Origin: Candidatus Magasanikbacteria bacterium RIFCSPHIGHO2_02_FULL_47_14
GTDB lineage: Bacteria > Patescibacteriota > Patescibacteriia > Magasanikbacterales > UBA922
NCBI GenBank assembly: GCA_001784275.1
Contig: MFQB01000038.1
Location: 1-14,663, forward strand
Direction: 5' to 3'
DNA length: 14,663 nucleotides
A program made the position numbers and the translations under genes. The notes under the pieces were generated by a model that saw only the letters and a program-made list of their open reading frames with translations, ran no database searches and was not told where the DNA came from. Shown here piece by piece: positions 7,310-12,892 of this stretch (positions are counted from its first letter, which is position 1; every line of letters begins with the position of its first letter).

Positions 7310-7339
7310 ACTATACTGCAACTCAGTTGCAATTGTCAA
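7310..7339 (-). promoter_or_regulatory. znuACB promoter with embedded operator palindrome
   Basis: On the minus strand: a perfect TTGACA (7339-7334), an 18-bp spacer, then TATAGT (7315-7310). The spacer holds TGCAACTGAGTTGCA (7331-7317), a perfect 7+1+7 palindrome. A protein bound there would block RNA polymerase, as expected for a Zur- or MntR-like regulator. Which family binds it is unknown; no regulator gene is in the window. Confidence 0.7.
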
Positions 7340-7398
7340 ATGACACCTGTGCATAACGGCTGCGTGGTTATAAGCGGAAAAGGCGTCTCTGGCAGCTG

Positions 7399-9288
7399 TC
7401 ACTCTTTTACCCGAAAGACATACACAAGCGGTGTCGGTTCACCAGTCGTGTCAGCATCACTGTGGAGGACGTATAACAACCTATTTTCCTCATCATACGC
7501 AACGCCGGTGAGATTCCACTCACACGTTGATACAAAAAATTCACTTGGATTCCACTCGAGATATGGCACGATCGTTGTGGAATCTTTTTGTCCTTGAGTG
7601 GCCAACGCTAACTCTGCCGGATCATAGAATATAATCCGCGGCTCGTATGGATCTCCATGATAGCCTTTATAAATATTGCAGTCTCCGGGCCGAGCATCGC
7701 CATAGTATGTTGCACCCATAGCGCGCGTCCCCACTATAACGACCGCATGTTTTTGGGCAGTTGAGATCCATGCGCCCGCTTCCCAACCATCCGGGATTTG
7801 GTAATCAGGAAAGTTGCTTGTCTCGACTCCATTCTGGAACCGATAGGGGTAGTACACCAGTGCTTGTGCCGCCAGCTTGGTGCTGTTTGCAGGCCCAAAA
7901 TCTGACGGATTATCCAACCACGGACCAAATGCAAACATTGCCGGACCCTGGCTTGTCCCTGACACGCCTTGTTGTGTAAACAAACCGGAGATGAGTCGCT
8001 TGCCACCTAAATATGTATCAGCAAAATACTTGGGTACTGGAAAAATGTATCCGCCTGTAAGCATCCCGTGAAAATTTCCTAACCGCCACATGCCTCGCGC
8101 CGCGACATTTGACAAATCCGCATTCGACATACCATGTGTGAGGTCATCTGATGTATCAACATTGTAATACGTGCGGGCTGTCCAATAAATTTTTCCCGTG
8201 CTCTGCGACCCGTGCGCATCAAGGTATGCTAAACCGTCGATACGGTATCCATTCCCTTCGTCTGTTTGCTTGGCATACCCCTCGGTAATATCGACAAAAT
8301 CGTGAAGGAGTGTTGCGGCGTTCAAACTTGTCATTGAACTATTTCTTTGGTCTTTTGGTGCCGGGATACTTATCTCTGCCAACAGCTGGTCATGTGCATG
8401 ACCGAGCACATACAACGAACCGGGAAATCCATCATTTGGTCCATTCGGGTCTCCGTGTGGATTCAAAGCAAATGCACCGCCGCCATATCCAAAGCGGGAC
8501 GCCTCCGCGCCTGTTTGGGGCATGCGAAAGGCTCCGAGATATGTAAAGTCATCTTTACTTAGTCTGGTTCGCTGTCCTGAACTTACGGGGGGAGTTGTCA
8601 CAGGTGTCTCTGGTACAGTTGGGTATACTTCGTTCTCTGAAATCACGACAATTCTGTCCCAGCGATACCCGAGATTATTAAACTCTTGTTCACTTGCAAT
8701 AGGTCTCTTCTGTCCACTTTCCAAAATATACACCTGCGGGGAACTCGCATATTTCACTACTGTTCCGTCACGGTGTTTTTCTACGTCAAATATCTCTCCG
8801 CCGTCTGGATACTTGTCTAAAAGCTGCCGGTCCACATCTTCAATCCATTCCCACTTATACCGTAACGCTTTAAATACCGGTTCAGAGGAGATCCAATATT
8901 TTTTATCATTCAACAAAAAGTATACTTTGGGATCAGTGACGATCTTGACCAATGCCCCGTACTTAGGGTTATACCTCGGCCCCAATGGCATAAAGCCAAG
9001 CGCGTGATCAGGGACTTGCGATAATAAAATATTGGTCGTGGTGCGAACGTCATTCCAGGAAGAAAAGTACGATTTGTATACAACTGCGCTTTTGAACGGG
9101 CGCTTTCTACAGTCTGCGTCAACATAGTAAACAGCAGGCGAGGTGGCAGTTTTGTATGCCGTATTTACTGTCAGAGGACAAGCTACTGCTTGTGCGTTGT
9201 GTGAAAAAACGCTGAAAAAAATGCCGGCACATGCGATGAAGCTAAACGTGAACACTACTCTCAATATATTGAAATTTTTGTAAGGCAT
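7399..9288 (-). CDS. Secreted modular protein: three cell-surface-type repeats plus unrecognised C-terminal domain
   Basis: A 629-aa exported protein. I start it at ATG 9288 (MPYKNFNILRVVF...), which gives a signal peptide ending near AQA-VA (34-36); the longer frame begins with a TTG inside the -35 box. After the signal come three related repeats, at about 40-100, 112-162 and 177-223, each with the pattern VK..SP.VY.L....KRPI.S...F..LGY.W..I. Repeats of this kind are common in exported proteins of Patescibacteria (from memory). A Thr/Pro linker (228-237) leads to a roughly 390-residue domain with segments such as YLGAFRMP, GSLYVLGHAHDQ, ISGLFTQQGVSGTSQGPAMFAFGPW and RIIFYDPAEL, probably beta-rich, which I cannot assign to a named family. 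No catalytic motif is apparent. It likely acts at the cell surface or outside. There is no clear terminator before znuA. Confidence 0.85.
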   Translation of the reverse strand: MPYKNFNILRVVFTFSFIACAGIFFSVFSHNAQAVACPLTVNTAYKTATSPAVYYVDADCRKRPFKSAVVYKSYFSSWNDVRTTTNILLSQVPDHALGFMPLGPRYNPKYGALVKIVTDPKVYFLLNDKKYWISSEPVFKALRYKWEWIEDVDRQLLDKYPDGGEIFDVEKHRDGTVVKYASSPQVYILESGQKRPIASEQEFNNLGYRWDRIVVISENEVYPTVPETPVTTPPVSSGQRTRLSKDDFTYLGAFRMPQTGAEASRFGYGGGAFALNPHGDPNGPNDGFPGSLYVLGHAHDQLLAEISIPAPKDQRNSSMTSLNAATLLHDFVDITEGYAKQTDEGNGYRIDGLAYLDAHGSQSTGKIYWTARTYYNVDTSDDLTHGMSNADLSNVAARGMWRLGNFHGMLTGGYIFPVPKYFADTYLGGKRLISGLFTQQGVSGTSQGPAMFAFGPWLDNPSDFGPANSTKLAAQALVYYPYRFQNGVETSNFPDYQIPDGWEAGAWISTAQKHAVVIVGTRAMGATYYGDARPGDCNIYKGYHGDPYEPRIIFYDPAELALATQGQKDSTTIVPYLEWNPSEFFVSTCEWNLTGVAYDEENRLLYVLHSDADTTGEPTPLVYVFRVKE

Positions 9289-9331
9289 ACAGATAATCTT
9301 ACAGTAAATAAAGCACTGCTCTTCTTTACTT

Positions 9332-9360
9332 ACTATATGCCAATTATTTTTCTTAAGCAA
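9332..9360 (-). promoter_or_regulatory. Promoter of the secreted-protein gene
   Basis: On the minus strand: TTGCTT (9360-9355), a 17-bp spacer, then TATAGT (9337-9332). It abuts the terminator of the upstream tRNA-Gly. The predicted leader is about 35-40 nt to the ATG at 9288, with no strong Shine-Dalgarno. Confidence 0.5.
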
Positions 9361-9393
9361 ATAAAAATCCCCTCACGTGGGGAGGAGATTTTT
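9361..9393 (-). terminator. Intrinsic terminator of tRNA-Gly(GCC)
   Basis: In the minus-strand RNA, AUCUCCUC pairs with GAGGGGAU (one G-U pair) around a 7-nt loop, followed by UUUUAUUU. It begins about 11 nt after the tRNA 3' end. Confidence 0.8.
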
Positions 9394-9399
9394 TAAATT

Positions 9400-9475
9400 T
9401 GGAGCGGCAGACCGGATTCGAACCGGCGACCTCTTCCTTGGCAAGGAAGCGTTCTACCAACTGAACTACTACCGC
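9400..9475 (-). tRNA. tRNA-Gly (anticodon GCC)
   Basis: A complete 76-nt cloverleaf. The acceptor stem GCGGTAG/CTGCCGC has one U-G pair, the D-stem is GTTC/GAAC, the anticodon stem is CTTCC/GGAAG with loop TTGCCAA (anticodon GCC), and the T-loop is TTCGAAT. The discriminator is U and the 3' CCA is encoded, unlike the other two tRNAs in this window. Confidence 0.97.
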
Positions 9476-9487
9476 AAATCGACCTTT

Positions 9488-9516
9488 ATTCTAATATACC
9501 CGGTCAGCTCCGTCAA
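9488..9516 (-). promoter_or_regulatory. Promoter of tRNA-Gly(GCC)
   Basis: On the minus strand: TTGACG (9516-9511), 17 bp, then TAGAAT (9493-9488). The predicted start lies a few bases before the tRNA 5' end at 9475, so there would be only a short 5' leader. Confidence 0.6.
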
Positions 9517-9535
9517 GACAGGTGGCCAAAATACA

Positions 9536-9566
9536 AAAGACAGCCTTAACGGATGAGACTGCCTTT
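9536..9566 (-). terminator. Intrinsic terminator downstream of the GC-rich block
   Basis: In the minus-strand RNA, AAAGGCAGUC pairs with GGCUGUCUUU (two G-U pairs), followed by a T-rich tail (TTTTGTATTTT counting the stem end). It lies outside the left inverted repeat, so it would end transcripts that read through the GC-rich gene. Confidence 0.65.
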
Positions 9567-9573
9567 GTTGCAG

Positions 9574-9599
9574 TTAGAATCTGAAATGGAGGGTGTGTG
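9574..9599. repeat. Left imperfect inverted repeat of the GC-rich block
   Basis: TTAGAATCTGAAATGG (9574-9589), then AGG and GTGTGTG. The reverse complement of the right-hand copy (9946-9925) reads TTGGAATTTGAAATGG, then TGTGTG: 14 of 16 identical in the core, then a 3-nt indel before the TG run. No target-site duplication is evident outside the repeats. Confidence 0.55.
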
Positions 9600-9604
9600 A
9601 TATC

Positions 9605-9634
9605 GCGTACGGCCCCTCCGATGAAACCGTACGC
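9605..9634. repeat. GC-rich hairpin at the 3' end of the small gene
   Basis: GCGTACGG (9605-9612) and CCGTACGC (9627-9634) form a perfect 8-bp inverted repeat with a 14-nt loop, 6 nt beyond the stop codon of the GC-rich gene. No U-tract follows, so it is not a standard terminator; it may protect the mRNA 3' end or be a structural site of the element. Confidence 0.6.
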
Positions 9635-9640
9635 TGTCCG

Positions 9641-9895
9641 TCACTCCTCCGCCGAGGCCTTCGGCGAGCGGAAGCGGCCGATGAGGCCGACGACGATGGC
9701 GATGACCATCAGCAGGAGGCCGATGACGGCCAGCCCGATGAACACGCCCGAGACGATCCGCTCGACCGGGTCGAGCTTCCAGCATACACAGCCCGGGTGG
9801 GCGTACATGCCGTAGATCATCTCGAAGACGATGTCCATGCCCATACCGACGACGGCCAGGACCACGCCAACCTTCAGCAACTTCTCGGGACTCAT
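9641..9895 (-). CDS. GC-rich small two-helix membrane protein (84 aa)
   Basis: An unrecognised 84-aa protein with two hydrophobic segments, about residues 6-26 (KLLKVGVVLAVVGMGMDIVF) and 44-70, separated by a loop with HPGCVCW; the two Cys could form a disulfide or bind metal. The tail is short and charged. I start it at ATG 9895 (MSPEKLL) because GGAGGA lies about 7 nt upstream; the longer frame beginning at 9946 sits within the right inverted repeat. Bases 9661-9840 are 116/180 G+C. The gene is enclosed by imperfect inverted repeats and has a regulated-looking promoter outside them. It shares Shine-Dalgarno strength, size, composition and boundary motif with the gene at 39-290, but not protein sequence. 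This looks like an acquired single-gene cassette; function unknown. Confidence 0.75.
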   Translation of the reverse strand: MSPEKLLKVGVVLAVVGMGMDIVFEMIYGMYAHPGCVCWKLDPVERIVSGVFIGLAVIGLLLMVIAIVVGLIGRFRSPKASAEE

Positions 9896-9924
9896 GGGTT
9901 CCTCCGCTAGTGTTGAGACACACG

Positions 9925-9946
9925 CACACACCATTTCAAATTCCAA
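9925..9946. repeat. Right imperfect inverted repeat of the GC-rich block
   Basis: CACACA, then CCATTTCAAATTCCAA (9931-9946). It is the inverted partner of 9574-9599 and contains the CACCATTT motif also found at the edge of the first GC-rich block. GC content drops sharply at this point. Confidence 0.55.
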
Positions 9947-9973
9947 TAGATTGTAATGACACGAAAACGTTTC

Positions 9974-10002
9974 AGTTTAGCACAAAAAAGCGCTTTTGTC
10001 AA
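9974..10002 (-). promoter_or_regulatory. Promoter of the GC-rich membrane-protein gene, with palindromes
   Basis: On the minus strand: TTGACA (10002-9997), 17 bp, then TAAACT (9979-9974). A perfect 12-bp palindrome AAAAGCGCTTTT (9986-9997) fills most of the spacer and touches the -35, and AAACGTTT (9965-9972) lies at the likely transcription start; both are operator-like. The leader is about 70 nt and includes the right inverted repeat. Confidence 0.55.
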
Positions 10003-10043
10003 CCATTTTAGGTAAAACTTTCCTCTGTTGAGCTAAATTATAA

Positions 10044-10070
10044 CAAAAAATCCCCCATTGAACGGGAGAT
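10044..10070 (-). terminator. Intrinsic terminator of the tRNA-Gly(UCC)/initiator tRNA transcript
   Basis: In the minus-strand RNA, AUCUCCC pairs with GGGGGAU (one G-U pair) around a 7-nt loop, followed by UUUUUG (six U including the stem end). Both stem and loop size closely resemble the terminator of tRNA-Gly(GCC). Confidence 0.85.
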
Positions 10071-10086
10071 CTTGCAAACTACTGTG

Positions 10087-10160
<74 letters not shown>

Positions 10161-10221
10161 ATATATAGCTTCCGTAGGATACCAGAGATCAGTAAACTTT
10201 TCAACCTTCTCCGTTCCTCAG

Positions 10222-10293
10222 AGCGGGTGAACGGGATCGAACCGTCATATCCTGCTTGGAAGGCAGGCGCACTAACCATTGTGCTACACCCGC
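10222..10293 (-). tRNA. tRNA-Gly (anticodon UCC)
   Basis: A 72-nt cloverleaf with acceptor stem GCGGGTG/CACCCGC, D-stem GCAC/GTGC, anticodon stem CCTGC/GCAGG with loop CTTCCAA (anticodon TCC), and T-arm GACGG/CCGTT with loop TTCGATC. The discriminator is U and no CCA is encoded. It is the first gene of a two-tRNA transcript. Confidence 0.96.
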
Positions 10294-10308
10294 GTCTATC
10301 AGATCGAT

Positions 10309-10337
10309 AGTATAGGAGAACAACCCTCTTTTGTCAA
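10309..10337 (-). promoter_or_regulatory. Promoter of the tRNA-Gly(UCC)/initiator tRNA transcript
   Basis: On the minus strand: a perfect TTGACA (10337-10332), exactly 17 bp, then TATACT (10314-10309). It is the closest to consensus in the window after the TATAAT promoters. Its -35 lies only about 10 bp past the stop codon of the upstream dipZ-like gene. Confidence 0.8.
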
Positions 10338-10346
10338 CAGATCAGA

Positions 10347-12071
10347 CTAGCCAAACGTAAAGGCGTATGCCTGAAGTCCCGGACTTTGTATGAGGATCTC
10401 CAACGTGTGTTCAGCCGAACCGACCGGGTCCTCAATTATACGATACAGCTGCTCGTTTTGAACTTGCAACTGCCCCCCGTCAACGTCTTCTCCCGCACGT
10501 TGACCTACAGGTTTCCCATCAACCAGAATTGTCGCGTTCACTTTGTCCTGCGCCGCAGCTACTAAAAATACTTTCTGCGCTCGGTACTTATATACGATTT
10601 TGGCGTCGGGTGACACTGCCTGAACATATTCATCTGTGACCTTCCAATCTCCTACCAAGTAAATTCGATTTGCCCGTACTTGGTCTGGTTCGACAAATGT
10701 TACTACACCATCTTTTTCTGATACTGCAACTCCTAAATTGTTGTTTCGTGCCAGCCCAAAATATGTCTCCGGACTGCCAACCCCAACAGGAACCTCAACA
10801 TCACTCGGTTCTGTAATATCGCTTGAGATCTTCATGCCCTCTGATAAACGAACTTCTCGCTCTTTTAACAACTCCTGAACTTTTCTTTCAGTCACATCAT
10901 ACTTACCCTCGCCAATGTGATCGTAGACGATATACCCGTCAATATCAATAAGATACTTTCGGGGCCAGTACCGATTGCTGTACGCGCCCCAGGTCGCATA
11001 GTCGTTATCCAGAACCAAAGGAAACTTGAGTCCAAACTCTTGTGCGGCTTCTTCTACGTTTTCTTTTTTATGTTCAAAGGCAAACTCCGGTGTATGAATG
11101 CCAACAATTTCCAAACCCTGGTCTTTGTACTTCTCGTACCACGCATTCAGATACGGAAAGGTTCGTTGACAGTTGATACAACTATAGGTCATGAAGTCGA
11201 GTAAGATCACTTTCTTTCCAACCAACTCGCCCAGAGTTACTCCGTCACTATTTACAAAACCGGACGGTTTTACAATTTCCCGATACCGTGGGTATTGCTT
11301 ACTTTTATCTTGCGGTATCTGCGGCATATTTGGAATCTCGTCTTTCATCTTTTCTGTGAGTAAAGTCTGTTCAAAGTTTATGGTCGTATCAAAAAATCCT
11401 TTTTCAATGAGAGACGCCTGCAACTTTTTGTCTGTGCCGGTGAAGATAAAAATACCGACAATAATAAACAGAATTCCCAGACCTCGTTTAAACCATCCAT
11501 GTGCATCAGACAAAATATTCAGTCGTTTTACGATCCGCTGTCCAAGATACCCTACCAGCAACAAAACCAACGAGAGCCCCAGTGCATAGGCAACCAAATA
11601 TACAATGCCGGTTGCATAACTTTGCGGCAGGACTGTTGCCAAGATGAGAAAGTATGTTGGACTACAACTCGAAAATACCGGGCCAAGAGAAAGACCCAGC
11701 AAGACATCGCCTTTCACACCCGCATAGCTTTTTGATTTCCCCAGGAGTTGGTTGGACCCTTGCAGTAACTTAAAGCGTGTGGAAATCTTTTCCCACAGCG
11801 TCGGAAATAAAGAGACAAGTCCAAAGACGATGATAATGCCTCCGGAAACAGCGCTCCATACTCCTTGGGGAATATTGATAAATGCGGTACTGGCTTTTAA
11901 CAACAGTGTGAATACTACCACTGCAACTGCAAGCGAACCGCTCACGATTAGTGGACGATACTTGTGTTGGCCACCAACTGACCGGCCAATCACAATGGGG
12001 AGCAGCGGTAAAATACAGGGCGCCAAGACAGTTAAAACACCGGCGAAAAAAGAGATCGCAAGCAAGGTCAT
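10347..12071 (-). CDS. DipZ-type protein: CcdA membrane domain fused to thioredoxin and C-terminal domain
   Basis: A 574-aa protein that should carry reducing equivalents across the membrane. Residues 1-212 form a CcdA/DsbD-beta-like domain of about six helices with paired redox cysteines Cys19 (LAPCILP) and Cys136 (FSSCSPTY). Residues about 270-400 are a TlpA-like thioredoxin domain with active site CINC (298-301) in TYSCINCQRTFPYLNAW, close to the sequence of mycobacterial DipZ. The remaining roughly 150 residues (from about 420, with SPETYFGLARNN) match the carbohydrate-binding-like C-terminal domain of DipZ. The predicted topology puts the last two domains outside the cell. It is encoded 13 nt downstream of a thioredoxin-like lipoprotein gene, a likely redox partner. 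No cytochrome c genes are visible, so a role in general extracytoplasmic thiol repair is more likely than cytochrome maturation (inference). Confidence 0.92.
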   Translation of the reverse strand: MTLLAISFFAGVLTVLAPCILPLLPIVIGRSVGGQHKYRPLIVSGSLAVAVVVFTLLLKASTAFINIPQGVWSAVSGGIIIVFGLVSLFPTLWEKISTRFKLLQGSNQLLGKSKSYAGVKGDVLLGLSLGPVFSSCSPTYFLILATVLPQSYATGIVYLVAYALGLSLVLLLVGYLGQRIVKRLNILSDAHGWFKRGLGILFIIVGIFIFTGTDKKLQASLIEKGFFDTTINFEQTLLTEKMKDEIPNMPQIPQDKSKQYPRYREIVKPSGFVNSDGVTLGELVGKKVILLDFMTYSCINCQRTFPYLNAWYEKYKDQGLEIVGIHTPEFAFEHKKENVEEAAQEFGLKFPLVLDNDYATWGAYSNRYWPRKYLIDIDGYIVYDHIGEGKYDVTERKVQELLKEREVRLSEGMKISSDITEPSDVEVPVGVGSPETYFGLARNNNLGVAVSEKDGVVTFVEPDQVRANRIYLVGDWKVTDEYVQAVSPDAKIVYKYRAQKVFLVAAAQDKVNATILVDGKPVGQRAGEDVDGGQLQVQNEQLYRIIEDPVGSAEHTLEILIQSPGLQAYAFTFG

Positions 12072-12084
12072 AATAAAATCGTGT

Positions 12085-12624
12085 TTAGATGTTGCTCAAA
12101 ACGTCGTCCAGTGTCAGTCCGCCGCTCCATTTTTTGATCATGTTTCCCTCGGCATCTACCTGCACAAAGGTATGTTGGTAGGTGACCCCGTACTTCTGTT
12201 TCAATGCTGTACTGCTGTCGTAGTCAACCTTCAAAATCGTAACTCCGGCAGGAATTGAGGCACGATTTACTTCAATGTCACTGTTCACGGCTTTGCACGT
12301 AGGGCACCATGGGGCATGGAAAAACAAAACCACTTTGCCCTGCGCAGCGGCTTGCGCAATCTTTTCTGGAGCATAGGCTTCGTATGATCCGGCTTCGTTC
12401 GTTACTCCACCAGTAACGTTTACCTCCATCTTTGCTGTGTTTCCTCCGCCACCAGAACTTTGTGTTTCCACCTCAACCTGTTGCGGCTGAGAGTTTACAG
12501 ACACTTCGGTCTGCTGCCTTGAGGTGCATCCACCACCGACAAGTAATACGAGTGAAATGACTGCCCCTGCTTTAGCTATTGCATGAAAATACGTCATAGA
12601 AAAAAATTCTTTAAAATAACTCAT
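12085..12624 (-). CDS. Thioredoxin-family lipoprotein
   Basis: A 179-aa exported protein with a signal sequence ending in the lipobox LVGGGC (Cys33), a low-complexity Gln/Ser/Gly linker (about 34-65), and a thioredoxin domain from about 80 with active site WCPTC (Cys107, Cys110). The position normally held by the cis-proline (IPT) reads QHT (Gln150-His151-Thr152), so the residue facing the active site is probably His. The start overlaps the upstream MGMT stop (ATGA, 12621-12624), and AGAAGGTG lies 9 nt before it, supporting ATG 12624; Met10 is an alternative that would give a more compact signal peptide. Next to the dipZ-like gene, it probably receives electrons from that protein and acts on disulfides outside the membrane. 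Confidence 0.9.
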   Translation of the reverse strand: MSYFKEFFSMTYFHAIAKAGAVISLVLLVGGGCTSRQQTEVSVNSQPQQVEVETQSSGGGGNTAKMEVNVTGGVTNEAGSYEAYAPEKIAQAAAQGKVVLFFHAPWCPTCKAVNSDIEVNRASIPAGVTILKVDYDSSTALKQKYGVTYQHTFVQVDAEGNMIKKWSGGLTLDDVLSNI

Positions 12625-12878
12625 ATTATGGCACCTTCTTGTTTAAGTTTTTTTGTCTTCATCTTTGCACCGCGGTTGTATCCTCCTGTTTTTCCATCTG
12701 ACCGAACCACCCGATGACACGGAATACTTGAATTATAATTTTTATTCAAAATATTGCCAACAGCCCGAAAGGCGCCGGGGTTGCCTGCTCGTGTCGCTAC
12801 CTCCTTGTATGTCAAAACCTTTCCGCGGGGAATAGCGCGAACAACATCATAGACTTGCTGAGTAAAGTTTTTCTTCAT
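12621..12878 (-). CDS. MGMT-family protein (alkylguanine-DNA methyltransferase, catalytic domain only)
   Basis: An 85-aa protein that is only the C-terminal domain of O6-alkylguanine-DNA alkyltransferases. The methyl-acceptor motif IPCHRVV is present (Cys54), with the helix-turn-helix and arginine finger in AFRAVGNILNKN (Arg38) and the downstream GGYNRG loop. In alkyltransferase-like (ATL) proteins the Cys is replaced, usually by Trp; here it is kept, so direct repair is possible, but the usual N-terminal domain is missing. Small single-domain forms are frequent in compact genomes (from memory). It lies 14 nt after the C39-like gene and overlaps the thioredoxin lipoprotein gene by 4 nt, which places a DNA-repair protein within a redox operon. 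Confidence 0.9.
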   Translation of the reverse strand: MKKNFTQQVYDVVRAIPRGKVLTYKEVATRAGNPGAFRAVGNILNKNYNSSIPCHRVVRSDGKTGGYNRGAKMKTKKLKQEGAII

Positions 12879-12892
12879 ATGAAACAGAGATA

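Noticed and set aside
7294..7332. First ATG of the znuA frame at 7332.
   Set aside because: It lies between the -35 and -10 elements, inside the operator palindrome; starts at 7293 or 7281 follow the promoter.
9288..9360. Longer N-terminus (TTG at 9360) for the secreted protein.
   Set aside because: The TTG is part of the -35 box of its promoter, and the signal peptide is complete from ATG 9288.
9546..9929. A 127-codon minus-strand frame in the GC-rich block, rich in Gly, Arg and His, and an acidic 105-codon plus-strand frame at 9593-9910.
   Set aside because: High GC removes stop codons from other frames. Neither has an SD, and both are low-complexity, while the 84-codon frame has an SD and sensible membrane helices.
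9574..9946. Integron-type gene cassette with attC sites.
   Set aside because: The two border repeats are inverted relative to each other, whereas attC sites are direct and occur one per cassette at the 3' end. No integrase or attI-like site is visible.
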